Shown here one piece after another: positions 1-8,399 of a DNA stretch of 64,000 nucleotides (positions are counted from its first letter, which is position 1; each line of letters begins with the position of its first letter). The notes under the pieces are model-generated. The model searched no databases, was not told where the DNA came from, and was given only the letters and a program-made list of their open reading frames with translations. A program made the position numbers and the translations under genes. This DNA is from Roseovarius sp. (GTDB taxonomy: Bacteria > Pseudomonadota > Alphaproteobacteria > Rhodobacterales > Rhodobacteraceae), in contig NZ_JALUXE010000027.1 in NCBI RefSeq assembly GCF_027019125.1, positions 1-64,000 on the forward strand, written 5' to 3'.

Positions 1-232
1 CCGCCCCCGGCGTGATCCCGATATCGTCCAGTTGCTCGCCCACGATAAAGCGGAAATCGGCATTGGTCAGCACCATGGGGGCGGCAAAATCCGGCCCCGA
101 CAACCGCTGCGCCGAGGCCTGGAACAGTGTCACATCGCCCAAAAGTGCCACGAATTGTTTCGGATAGGACTTGCGCGACAGAGGCCAAAGCCGCGTGCCA
201 GACCCGCCACAAAGAAGAACCGGAGTAATCAT
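1..232 (-). CDS. Mannose-1-phosphate guanylyltransferase, N-terminal part (runs off window)
   Basis: The reverse strand from an ATG at 232 reads a 77-residue N-terminus containing GGSGTRLWPLSRKSYPKQF. This is the nucleotide-binding signature of mannose-1-phosphate guanylyltransferases (ManC/CpsB/XanB type), which make GDP-mannose from mannose-1-phosphate and GTP in the cytosol. The fragment also keeps the typical follow-up LTNADFRFIVGEQL. The rest of the gene lies outside the window. Its place beside glycosyltransferases and a sulfotransferase fits a surface-polysaccharide locus. The bifunctional forms carry a C-terminal phosphomannose isomerase domain; whether this one does cannot be seen. 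Confidence 0.93.
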   Translation of the reverse strand, partial: MITPVLLCGGSGTRLWPLSRKSYPKQFVALLGDVTLFQASAQRLSGPDFAAPMVLTNADFRFIVGEQLDDIGITPGA

Positions 233-536
233 AGGATGTCGTCTCAACCCCGCAATAAATCACCAGAGGTATCCCCAATCGGGCGCGTGTTATCAAGGTA
301 AAACTGGAATGAAATCATGATCCGGGCGGGGCGACCATGCCTTCGGTGTTGGCTTTGTCCCCTCGGCCCGATCCAGTTTGAGGTAGCCTCTGGCCCAACC
401 GGGAGGACCAGAGATGAAGCGCCGCACGCTCGCCCGAGACCGGATTATCGCCCGCCGGTCAGGAGAGCGGTGCCAATGAATAAGGCGATTGCGCCCCATA
501 GGCGCGGCAGGTGTTGCATCCGAGATGTAACTGCCG
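233..536. other. Intergenic stretch without a recognisable gene
   Basis: About 300 bases lie between the start of the guanylyltransferase gene and the end of the truncated methyltransferase. Open frames exist on both strands but none has a recognisable domain or a good ribosome-binding site. The stretch must contain the guanylyltransferase promoter, but no convincing -35/-10 pair was seen. Confidence 0.4.
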
Positions 537-974
537 TCAGTCCCTGCGTCGAAGCACCATGCCGGTCTGATACCCTTTGAGATTGTCGATGATGCCGACG
601 CATTCAAAGCCCAGCGACATTCTGCGTATGAAGAAATCTGTGTGATACAGGGCCGCCAGTTGCCAGGGGGAAGACTGCAACGTGACGAAACCACGCTTGC
701 GAAGATAGGCCTCGTCGACATTGTTTTCGACGACAAATTGGGGAACCTTCTTTGCCTTCTGCACATCGGCCGCGGCAACCTTGGCCAGGGCTGGAAGGCT
801 TCTCTCCGAGGTGATTGTCAGTATCGCCAATCCATCGGGCGACAGGCACCGTGCCAGCTCAAGCCCCCAGGCCGCGCTCATATCCTTGATATGCGTAAAG
901 ACGGACCCCGCGAATATGAAATCGAAATATCCGTCCCGGACCGGCAGGTGAGGCGCCGTGGTATTCGGCGACAC
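537..974 (-). pseudogene. 5'-truncated class I SAM-dependent methyltransferase
   Basis: The 145-residue frame contains FDFIFAGSVFTHIKD followed by a CLSPDGLAILTI stretch, the motif II/III region of class I methyltransferases that act on small molecules or sugars. The part that should precede it, with the glycine-rich motif I binding the SAM methionine moiety, is missing. The first possible start is a GTG at 974, and an in-frame stop lies only three codons upstream. The intact family is usually about 200-270 residues, so roughly the first half is lost. It sits between polysaccharide genes, where remnants of rearrangement are common. A functional stand-alone protein is unlikely without a SAM-binding loop, but this is inference. 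Confidence 0.65.
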
Positions 975-1016
975 ATGTCCCTATGAACCCTGATCCAATA
1001 ATGTCGGACTGGAAAA

Positions 1017-1751
1017 TTACTTTAGGGCATCGCAAAGCTGTTCAAGGACAATATCTCCGTAGTCAGCATTCATATGCCAAGCATCGTTGGCCATGCAGTA
1101 CTCTACAGGCGTGGAGCCTGCCTTGACCCACGTTGGGTTCGGAGTGTCCAACATCGTGATATCCGAACTGATTTCATCCAAAATTGTGCGAATAATCCTA
1201 GGTTGCGTCTCCGCGTGCCACCGAAGGAATGAAAGGATTTTGTCACCGTATATATTAACGAGAGGGTTGTCTGCCTCTAACTTCGCGACGGCAGGTAGTG
1301 GGCGTGTCGCGCAAACAATCTGACCCGCAAAAGCATCTGCAAGTTGACGGACCGCCTTTATTCCAGCCTGCTGCCTAATGTTAGCAGTTGTGGCGATTTC
1401 CACCATATCGGCGGACAGTGGCATCGCATCCGGATCAAGCGGCACGCCTAATCCAGCAACGACAAATTGGCGGTAAGGGTGTGAGAAGTCTGCTCGGACG
1501 GCAGCGACGCCAAGGCTCGCCACAAGCACATAGTCATAACAAGATAAGTCTAACCCATCGACTTCCGCATTGCCAATGTTGCTATGAACAGCCGCAAGTT
1601 TCTGATCGGAAAATAACCGCCCTTGATCAATGCGGATCCTAGGACCTACGCCGCCAGGTATCGCAAAAAAATCTAAATCGAGACGTTGGTTCCTAGAGAA
1701 CGCCGCACGTAAAGCGGCAACATGTGAGTTGCCAAGTATCAACCCTTTCAT
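1017..1751 (-). CDS. SGNH-hydrolase-like protein paired with GSCFA protein
   Basis: This 244-residue protein opens with MKGLILGNSHVAAL. GNSH at 7-10 resembles block I of SGNH/GDSL hydrolases with serine 9 as nucleophile. Near the C-terminus D223-A-W-H226 matches the catalytic Asp-x-x-His pair. No signal peptide is seen, so it probably acts in the cytoplasm. Its ATG overlaps the stop of the upstream GSCFA gene by four bases (ATGA), so the two are translationally coupled. SGNH enzymes of polysaccharide loci often add or remove acyl groups, but the substrate here is unknown. The gene is visibly less GC-rich than the chromosomal genes to the right, which hints at transfer. Confidence 0.6.
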   Translation of the reverse strand: MKGLILGNSHVAALRAAFSRNQRLDLDFFAIPGGVGPRIRIDQGRLFSDQKLAAVHSNIGNAEVDGLDLSCYDYVLVASLGVAAVRADFSHPYRQFVVAGLGVPLDPDAMPLSADMVEIATTANIRQQAGIKAVRQLADAFAGQIVCATRPLPAVAKLEADNPLVNIYGDKILSFLRWHAETQPRIIRTILDEISSDITMLDTPNPTWVKAGSTPVEYCMANDAWHMNADYGDIVLEQLCDALK

Positions 1752-2818
1752 TTGCTGAATGCCTCCAGCAACGCTTCCTCGCAGCGAATGTCATCAATTT
1801 CTTCAAAATTGCGTTGCAGAGGGGCCTCCTTCGGGCAATCTTTTGATGATTCCAGTTGATCCACCCCGCTTAGCTTCAGACCAGCAAAGAAGTGCCGCAT
1901 AACGAAATCAACCCCTGCAGTCGAGACTTCGCGCTGGTTCGGCATGAAAAAACTACCACGAAAGGGGTGGGTGCTGATGATCTCGTATGATGGAAAATAC
2001 TCGACATCCTCAAATACGGATTCGAGATCTCCGGCTACCGCACGAAGAACCGACTTTGAATATGTCGTGGATACTAGCACGTGGTGCTTGTCCGCCGTGG
2101 CGACAAGCGGTACTGGCGAAACGGTCAATAGGAATTTAACGCCCTTATTGTGACGCCTGATGAGGTCAAATGCAGCCTCAATGTCTTGCAGGATTTCATT
2201 GTAGGTCTGATTGTGAAAAACGTGAAAGCGGGTGTCAAAAGTACCTGCTAGAGTTCCTGGACACGCAGCATATGTGAAACCAGTCTCTTTGTTCTTCCAG
2301 CATTCCGTCAATCCCAAGGTAAAAACAAAAAGGTTAACTTCGCTAAAGGTCTTTCGCATTGCGCTCAGCGTGTGTTGCCGAAGGGCACGGCATTCCTCAG
2401 CACTCGAAAAGCCATTCGGTTCAATCGCTGGGCGAAGCGGGTCATAATATCGACCGTTTGACTCCCATATCTCATTCGACAAAGGTGTTACATCAAAGGC
2501 TGCTTCAACCCACTGACGCAACGCCGCAGCTGTATAGATGTTTCCGGTTCGGAACGAGAATACGCCATATCCGTAGTCTCTTGCTATTTCTGAGGGAATT
2601 CCCGCTGGAGCGGGTTCAGAGTCCAGCCATGAGAAACCATTGCGCATCAATGCACGGCTTATGTGTTGAGCAAAGCATGACCCCGCAGTGGCGATGGTAT
2701 TATCTTGGCTAATCGTGATCTTGGGCTGCCAAAGCTCGCTTATCTCGAGCATGTTCCGGTCCGCGATGGCGGGCCGCCAAAAAGACTTCTGGGGCAGCTT
2801 TTCATATGGATTTGTCAT
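1748..2818 (-). CDS. GSCFA domain protein
   Basis: The predicted protein (356 residues) carries the defining GSCFA pentapeptide at 46-50 in the context TIATAGSCFAQHISRAL. GSCFA proteins (a Pfam family of unknown role) are related to SGNH hydrolases and often lie in polysaccharide clusters. An upstream in-frame ATG exists at 2863, but 2818 is preferred because GGAG sits about nine bases before it and the protein then begins MTNPYEKLPQKSFW. A histidine-rich stretch near residues 250-300 could supply other active-site residues. It is coupled to the downstream SGNH-like gene by a 4-bp overlap, which suggests that the two act together on one substrate. Confidence 0.8.
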   Translation of the reverse strand: MTNPYEKLPQKSFWRPAIADRNMLEISELWQPKITISQDNTIATAGSCFAQHISRALMRNGFSWLDSEPAPAGIPSEIARDYGYGVFSFRTGNIYTAAALRQWVEAAFDVTPLSNEIWESNGRYYDPLRPAIEPNGFSSAEECRALRQHTLSAMRKTFSEVNLFVFTLGLTECWKNKETGFTYAACPGTLAGTFDTRFHVFHNQTYNEILQDIEAAFDLIRRHNKGVKFLLTVSPVPLVATADKHHVLVSTTYSKSVLRAVAGDLESVFEDVEYFPSYEIISTHPFRGSFFMPNQREVSTAGVDFVMRHFFAGLKLSGVDQLESSKDCPKEAPLQRNFEEIDDIRCEEALLEAFSK

Positions 2819-3180
2819 CGTCGACTCCGGTTTCAGTTGTCGCAACACACCAATGTCGATCAAAACTGCTCGCTGCCTAGGTGCAAGAGCTAAGTGTGCG
2901 CTGGTGCCGCGCGCTTAAACGCTGTTCTTCTTAATGCTCGGCTTTCGTCTGATTGGCACAAAAGAAGGCTCTTTTAGACTTTTTTAGAGAGAATCGAGCA
3001 AAAGTTCAACTATAGCAAAGCGGAAACCAGAACTAATAATTGGTTCTGAATTCAAGGCTTTGGCCTTGACTTAGACCGCAAGAAAGTCGCAGTTCTCTCT
3101 GTCGAAGACGCCCTGTTCTTCGTAGCCAATCCACGCTGACAAAATGCAAGACTTGTTGTGCTGAATTCTCTTGGATTGTG
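2819..3180. other. AT-richer intergenic spacer with one small hairpin
   Basis: About 360 bases separate the GSCFA gene from the end of the GT2 gene. The stretch is AT-richer than the rest of the window, contains homopolymer runs and has no frame with a known domain. A perfect small inverted repeat, TCAAGGC/GCCTTGA with a 3-base loop, lies at 3053-3069 and CAGAAC/GTTCTG lies just before it. These could mark the 3' end of the glycosyltransferase transcript, but no T-run follows. Confidence 0.4.
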
Positions 3181-3972
3181 TTACAGTACTCGTGTCCAGC
3201 GTTCGCGTTCGGCCAGGAGCTCATCCAGTGACATATGCTCGATCAGGGACTGGCCAAGATCGAAGGTGCGCCCCGTGTTGAAACGCAATTCCCGCGTGAT
3301 CAGGTCCCGCACCGGATATTGGTCGCCCCAGGCCTCTTCCAGCATGTCGAGCCGATCCTTGAGGCGGTCGGTGAAATCCGAAGAGGCCCCGACCGCGAAG
3401 GGTTTGCGGGCAATGACCATGTCGTCATAGGTGAACCGCGCGCCTTGCTGGCGGGCGCGGGTGAAGAAATGCAGGTCGCCCGAAATCTTGTACCGCGTGT
3501 CATATTCCAGTGCCTGCATCAGGTTTGTGCGAATGAAAGCGGCCTGGTGGTCGAACGTGGACCCTGCCCAGAACTGATCAGGGGGCCTATAATTGTGCAC
3601 ATTCCCCGTCTCGTCGCTGAGCGCCTTGCCTGACCAGATGTCGTCCGTCTGGGGATTGATCCTCTCGGCGACGCGACCCAGAACGCCATTGTCGACAAAG
3701 AAATCCGCCGCGTTCATGAAGATGCAGTAATCGCCCGTGGCCCGTCGCAGCGCCCGGTTCATCGCGTCGTAGATGCCGCCATCGGGCTCGATCGTCAGGC
3801 TGTCGATCAAACTGCCGAACCCTCGCAACACATCGGAGATGTGGTCGGTCGAGGCCCCGTCCTGCACGATGATCTCGAAATTGCCATATGTCTGGGCAAA
3901 GACGCTCTGCAAGGTGCGGATCACGCCGGGGGCATCGTTGCGCACAATGGTGATGACCGAAAAACGGATCAT
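3181..3972 (-). CDS. Family 2 glycosyltransferase
   Basis: The 263-residue protein begins with a GT-A fold: FSVITIVRND, then a nucleotide-binding QDGASTD at 38-43 and DGGIYDAMNRALRRATGDYCIFMNAADFF. The usual DXD metal motif is replaced by NAAD at 87-90, as in WcaA/WcaE-like transferases that have only one acidic residue here. It would transfer a sugar from a nucleotide-sugar to a growing surface polysaccharide on the cytosolic face of the membrane. Its ATG overlaps the stop of the upstream sulfotransferase-GT fusion by four bases, so both are made from one transcript. Donor and acceptor cannot be read from sequence. Confidence 0.88.
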   Translation of the reverse strand: MIRFSVITIVRNDAPGVIRTLQSVFAQTYGNFEIIVQDGASTDHISDVLRGFGSLIDSLTIEPDGGIYDAMNRALRRATGDYCIFMNAADFFVDNGVLGRVAERINPQTDDIWSGKALSDETGNVHNYRPPDQFWAGSTFDHQAAFIRTNLMQALEYDTRYKISGDLHFFTRARQQGARFTYDDMVIARKPFAVGASSDFTDRLKDRLDMLEEAWGDQYPVRDLITRELRFNTGRTFDLGQSLIEHMSLDELLAERERWTRVL

Positions 3973-6248
3973 GCGGTGACTTCCTCTCGCAGGTTTTCTG
4001 CAACAAACTTGTCCAGAGCGAGGGAGTAGTCCGCATTGTCCATGGCGCAGGTATCCCTGCGCGAAACATGCTCGGCGAGACGCGCCAGATCCAATCCCCG
4101 CGCGATAAAGGTCTCAAGTGCATGGCGGCTGCGGACAGCAATATTGCGCTCTGCGAACCGGCCAATCATCGCGTCATACGCCGGCAGGAGCGCATCTTTC
4201 GGTGCGTTTGCCTGCGCAAGAGCGGACAGGAAAGTCTGCGACAGTGCCCGGGCATGACGCCCGTCCTCGACCCCGGACAATCCCGGGCTCAGGCGGTTAT
4301 AGACGGTGCCAGCCGTGCCGCGTGCGCGAATCCACGTCCGGCTGCGCGCCGCGAGCCGCAGCTTGAGTTCCCAGTCCTCGTAAAGATGACGGGTCATGTC
4401 ATAGCCACCCGCCTCGAAATAGAGCTTGCGCGACAGGGTCATGTCGCGCGGGATCTGTGGGGTGCGCGCCATCAGGGCCGCCCATGCCTCGGGGCCGGTC
4501 CGGCCGTTGTAGGCGGAGACACTCTGGACAAAGCTCTGGCCGGGCCGCACCAGCAGGATATCGCTGAAGGCGACCGCGCTTTCGTCTCCGGCGAGGGCGG
4601 CAGCCTCCTGAGCGTTCTTGCTCGGCCAATAGAGATCGTCGCCATCGAGCTGGGTCCAGAAATCCGTCGTCAGCTCCCGGATCCCGAGATCGCGGGCCGC
4701 CGAGGGGCCGAGATTGGACGGCAGGGCAAGCACGCGCACGCTGCTGTAGCGCGCTTCCAACTCGCCCAGAATCTGCCTTGAATTGTCGGTCGAGCGGTCA
4801 TCGACCACGACGATCTCGTCAAAGGGCAGGGTCTGGTTCAGGCAGGACAGGACCGCGTCGGCGACGGTGCTCTGGTTGTTGTGGCAGGTGATCACGGCAC
4901 CGAACCGCTTGCCGCCCTTGATCGCGTCCACGGTCTCGGCGGGTTTGCACAGATCCTCCGGGTCTCCCTCGTGATGCTGGGCGATCACCTCCGCGAGCGC
5001 GACCGGATGGGCAGGCCGCTTCGCCAGTGACAGGAACGGGCTGCTGGCCCCGTTGAGCATCATGCCGCGCAACTGGATCGGGCATTTGCGCCCCAGGTCG
5101 CTGCCGGCGAGAGGAAAGGAAAAGCGCCCGCCCAGATACCGCGAGACGGTCTTTTTCGTACGCGCGAGCGCGGTCTGCGCGCCGAGGCGCGGCACCAGCA
5201 CCTGATCGGTGTAATAGTTGATCTGCGGTGCGAGAACGCGGATGTCGTGCTGGGTCAGGCTGGTGGCCTTGATGGTCGGGCCCGCGGGTTTGCTCAGCCC
5301 CATGAACATGCCAAGATTGCGCAGGCCCACGAAATCCATCAGCGCCTCGAGCATGGCTTCGGGCGTCTCCTGAAAGGCCTCGTAACAGAAGGCAAAGACA
5401 TTCTCGGGATAGTCCTGCGCCACCGCGAGGGTCTCTTCGGTAAAGGCCTGCCACCACTGCGCATACCACTCGATGCTCAGATCCGGCTGGCCGAGGCGGG
5501 TCACATCCGCGCCGCGCGCAGCCAGCTCATCGCGGAACCGGGGCCGGTCATCGGGGTGAAATTCCTCGCCGAAGAACGAAAACATGCCGAGGCTGGAATT
5601 GATCGTGTCGACCGGGTTGCGCAGGCAGGCGACGATCCGCAGATCGGGAAAGCGCGCAAGATAGCTGCGCAGACGCCCCGAGCCGCGGATCACCTTGGTC
5701 AGATGCGCGTCCGGTGCTTGCTGCGGGTTGCGGTCCCAAGGGGCGTCGAAGAGGTGATCGGCAAACGGATCATGCAACGGATGCCCGCCCTCAAGAAACA
5801 GCGGCACGCCGGTATGCACCATCAATCCGAAATGGTGCAATTGCGACATGTCAAAGGGATTGCCCTTGGCCTCGGGGCTGCGGATGTTCCACAGATAGGG
5901 CTCATAGCGGAAATTCACCCGACGGTCGGCAAGCAGCAAGAGTTTGGCGAGTTGCTGATAAATCAGCGTTGTCCCCGAACGCCCGATGCCGCTGACCACG
6001 ATCCGCTGCACGGCCGGGGGCATGCTGGGCGGGTCCTCCGGCAGATCTTCGTGGCCCGGGGCGATGGTCCTGAAGAGCGCACGCAGCAATGCCGTGCGCT
6101 CTTCGGAAAGATGCCCGCCGCTCTCGACCGCCGCGCGCCGCGCCGCCATCAAGGCGTCGATCGCGCGATCCTTGTCTCCTGACAGTGCGTGCTCCTGAGC
6201 CGCGGTCACAGCGTCCCAGAATGGCATCTTACGGTCTGACAACGCCAT
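3969..6248 (-). CDS. Sulfotransferase fused to family 2 glycosyltransferase
   Basis: Two enzymes are joined in a 759-residue protein. Residues about 80-375 are a PAPS-dependent sulfotransferase: GIGRSGTT at 87-94 is the 5'-phosphosulfate loop and CLRNPVDTINSSL at 208-220 the 3'-phosphate-binding segment. Residues about 447-680 are a GT2 domain with AVITCHNN, VVDDRSTDNS and the metal-binding DGDD at 535-538. An upstream ATG at 6272 is possible, but 6248 has GGAAGG just before it. The protein likely couples glycan chain building and sulfation at the inner membrane. No membrane segment or signal is seen. The gene overlaps the downstream GT2 by four bases. Confidence 0.85.
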   Translation of the reverse strand: MALSDRKMPFWDAVTAAQEHALSGDKDRAIDALMAARRAAVESGGHLSEERTALLRALFRTIAPGHEDLPEDPPSMPPAVQRIVVSGIGRSGTTLIYQQLAKLLLLADRRVNFRYEPYLWNIRSPEAKGNPFDMSQLHHFGLMVHTGVPLFLEGGHPLHDPFADHLFDAPWDRNPQQAPDAHLTKVIRGSGRLRSYLARFPDLRIVACLRNPVDTINSSLGMFSFFGEEFHPDDRPRFRDELAARGADVTRLGQPDLSIEWYAQWWQAFTEETLAVAQDYPENVFAFCYEAFQETPEAMLEALMDFVGLRNLGMFMGLSKPAGPTIKATSLTQHDIRVLAPQINYYTDQVLVPRLGAQTALARTKKTVSRYLGGRFSFPLAGSDLGRKCPIQLRGMMLNGASSPFLSLAKRPAHPVALAEVIAQHHEGDPEDLCKPAETVDAIKGGKRFGAVITCHNNQSTVADAVLSCLNQTLPFDEIVVVDDRSTDNSRQILGELEARYSSVRVLALPSNLGPSAARDLGIRELTTDFWTQLDGDDLYWPSKNAQEAAALAGDESAVAFSDILLVRPGQSFVQSVSAYNGRTGPEAWAALMARTPQIPRDMTLSRKLYFEAGGYDMTRHLYEDWELKLRLAARSRTWIRARGTAGTVYNRLSPGLSGVEDGRHARALSQTFLSALAQANAPKDALLPAYDAMIGRFAERNIAVRSRHALETFIARGLDLARLAEHVSRRDTCAMDNADYSLALDKFVAENLREEVTA

Positions 6249-6801
6249 TTTCCCTTCCGTCCTTACGATCAAACTAAATTTAGAGTCAAATTACGACGTA
6301 AACATTTCGCCCACAGTGAAAATGGAATTTTTCTGCAGGTGCAACATGATCCTGCCAATAAACACAAAAACCGCCTGAATCGAGGGAACTCTGCGCCAGT
6401 ATCCCAAAAAACTGCTATAATTTCAGCGATTTTTTGCCACCACATCTCCGGAAACGGGACGCGGTCCCGTCGATTGCGGTCCAGATCTGACAGGGTGCAC
6501 ACCCGCCTAAAAGGGCATCGCGACGGGCCAAAGTCATGTCGATTGCATCAATCAGAGGCGAAGATGTCCTCACCAGAGGTTAACGTGTTGGCTGGATTTG
6601 GCAGAATGTCATGTCCAACCTGTTGGTTCCAAGGTCGGTCGGCCTGCGGCGTTGAGGTCCATCTGCCTGACGGGCCAAGTCGCGCCTGATCGGCGGACAT
6701 CCGCTCGCTTCTTGCTGCCAAGCTGACCACGCAACCGGGTTCACGCCCCACGCGGCGCAGAAACCGCGGTGGACTCCCGCGCCACACCGGCCAAGCCGGT
6801 G
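6249..6801. other. Long intergenic spacer between the cys and polysaccharide operons
   Basis: About 550 bases hold no credible gene; the open frames lack known domains and ribosome-binding sites. A perfect inverted repeat ACGGGAC/GTCCCGT with a GCG loop lies at 6454-6470. The AT-rich right-to-left segment 6250-6450 must carry the promoter for the sulfotransferase-GT operon, but no clear -35/-10 pair stands out. Confidence 0.4.
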
Positions 6802-6802
6802 T
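6784..6802 (-). terminator. Stem-loop at the end of cysA
   Basis: A perfect 8-bp inverted repeat, ACACCGGC and GCCGGTGT with a three-base loop, starts inside the cysA stop codon. It probably ends or stabilises the cys transcript. No T-run follows on the minus strand, so a simple intrinsic terminator is not assured. Confidence 0.5.
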
Positions 6803-7521
6803 CAGGCGGCTGTAAATTCGCGCACGAAATCGCTGGCGGGCTTTGCGCGTATGTCGGCGGGTTTGCCCACCTGCTCGATGCGCCCCATCGACATGACGAC
6901 GACGAGATCGGCCAGTTCCATTGCCTCCTCCTGATCGTGGGTCACGAACACGGTGGTCAGGCCGGTGCGATCGTGGATCTCGCGCAATCCCTGCCGCAAT
7001 TCCTTGCGCACCTTGGCGTCGAGCGCGCCAAAAGGTTCGTCGAGCAGCAGCATCCGCGGCTCGATGGCAAGCGCGCGGGCCAGTGCCACCCGCTGTCGCT
7101 GCCCACCCGAGAGCTGATTGGGATAGCGGGGGCCGATGTCGGGAAGCTGGATCAGGTCGAGAAGCCGGTCCACCCGACGCCCGATCTCGACCTCGGTCGG
7201 GCGCTCCTTGCGCGGCCTGGCGCGCAGGCCATAGGCGATGTTCTCGAACACCGTCATGTGCTTGAAGAGCGCGTAGGACTGAAAGACGAAGCCCGCCCGC
7301 CGTTCCTGCACCGACAGGTCGGTGGCGTCCTGTCCGCCAAAAAGCACCCGGCCCGAGGTCGGGAATTCCAGACCGCCGAGGACGCGCAACAACGTGGTCT
7401 TGCCCGACCCCGACGGCCCGAGCAGCGCCACCAATGCCCCCGACGGGATGAACAGCGACACCGGGTGCAGCGCCCGCGTGGTGCCGAATTCCTTGGCCAG
7501 GTCTTCGATCTCGATGTTCAT
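6802..7521 (-). CDS. cysA: Sulfate/thiosulfate ABC transporter ATP-binding protein, short form
   Basis: The 239-residue ATPase has Walker [10 protein letters not shown], the Q-loop FVFQSYALF, signature [15 protein letters not shown], Walker [13 protein letters not shown] and the H-loop VTHD. It powers sulfate import with CysT and CysW encoded just upstream. Typical CysA is about 350 residues, with a C-terminal regulatory region. This one stops at FVREFTAA right after the ATPase core, so that region is absent. The ATG at 7521 has AAAGGA about nine bases before it. The gene follows cysW by 14 bases. Family members also carry molybdate or thiosulfate; sulfate is inferred from the neighbouring binding protein and permeases. 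Confidence 0.9.
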   Translation of the reverse strand: MNIEIEDLAKEFGTTRALHPVSLFIPSGALVALLGPSGSGKTTLLRVLGGLEFPTSGRVLFGGQDATDLSVQERRAGFVFQSYALFKHMTVFENIAYGLRARPRKERPTEVEIGRRVDRLLDLIQLPDIGPRYPNQLSGGQRQRVALARALAIEPRMLLLDEPFGALDAKVRKELRQGLREIHDRTGLTTVFVTHDQEEAMELADLVVVMSMGRIEQVGKPADIRAKPASDFVREFTAA

Positions 7522-7535
7522 GGCAATGTCCTTTC

Positions 7536-8399
7536 TCAATGACGCCGCGTGGCTGCCAGCAGGTCCGCATGGCGCCATTCGAGCAGGGATTTCAGCAGAA
7601 GGGTCAGCAGCGCCAGCATCGCCAGCACGGCGGCCAGCGAGAAGGCCGCGACCGATAGGTACTCGTTGTAGAACATCTCGACCATGGTGGGCATCGTCGC
7701 CGTCTCGCCCCGGATCTTGCCCGATACAACGGCGACCGCGCCGAACTCGCCCATGGCCCGCGCATTGCACAAAAGCACGCCATAGAGCAGCGCCCAGCGG
7801 ATGTTGGGCAGCGTGACGGTAAAGAAGGTGCGCCATCCGCTCGCCCCCAGCGTCAGCGCCGCCTCTTCCTCGGCGGGGCCCTGTTCGATCATCACCGGGA
7901 TGAGCTCGCGCGCGACAAAGGGAAAGGTTACGAAGAGTGTGGCCAACAGGATGCCCGGATAGGCAAAGACGATGGGCATGTCGTTGGCGATAAACCATCC
8001 CCCGAGCGTGGAGTTCGCCCCGAACAGCAGCACCAGCATCAGGCCCGCGACGACCGGCGAGACCGAGAATGGCAGGTCGATCAGCGTGATGAGGAACGCC
8101 TTTCCCGTAAAGTCGAATTTCGCGATCGCCCAGGCGGCCGCGATGCCGAAGACCGCGTTCAAAGGCACGGCGATGGCGGCGATGGTCAGCGTCATGCCGA
8201 TCGCCGCCCGTGCGTCGGGCAGCGACAAGGCCGCGCGTACCCCGCGCCAGCCCTCGGCCAGTGCCTCCGCAAAGACCGTGACGAGCGGCGCAAAGAGAAA
8301 GAGCGCCACGAACAGGATGGCGAGACCGATCAGGGCGGCGCGCGCGACCGGCGGTTCGGTCGTGACGGGCACAGGGCGGGACAGCGTGTTGTCAGACAA
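7536..8399 (-). CDS. cysW: Sulfate ABC transporter permease CysW
   Basis: About 287 residues with six hydrophobic segments and the EAA loop [23 protein letters not shown] that contacts the ATPase. The frame is open to 8456, but the best start is a TTG at 8399, giving [11 protein letters not shown], with GGAGGA about seven bases upstream. The stop of cysT lies inside the first codons of cysW, so the genes overlap by eight bases and are coupled. It forms the inner-membrane channel together with CysT. The start codon is unusual; the next upstream options lack a ribosome-binding site. Confidence 0.9.
   Translation of the reverse strand: MSDNTLSRPVPVTTEPPVARAALIGLAILFVALFLFAPLVTVFAEALAEGWRGVRAALSLPDARAAIGMTLTIAAIAVPLNAVFGIAAAWAIAKFDFTGKAFLITLIDLPFSVSPVVAGLMLVLLFGANSTLGGWFIANDMPIVFAYPGILLATLFVTFPFVARELIPVMIEQGPAEEEAALTLGASGWRTFFTVTLPNIRWALLYGVLLCNARAMGEFGAVAVVSGKIRGETATMPTMVEMFYNEYLSVAAFSLAAVLAMLALLTLLLKSLLEWRHADLLAATRRH

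Noticed and set aside
293-778. 161-codon minus frame over the methyltransferase remnant
   Set aside because: It overlaps the methyltransferase-like frame in another phase and shows no motif; the methyltransferase frame has real family signatures.
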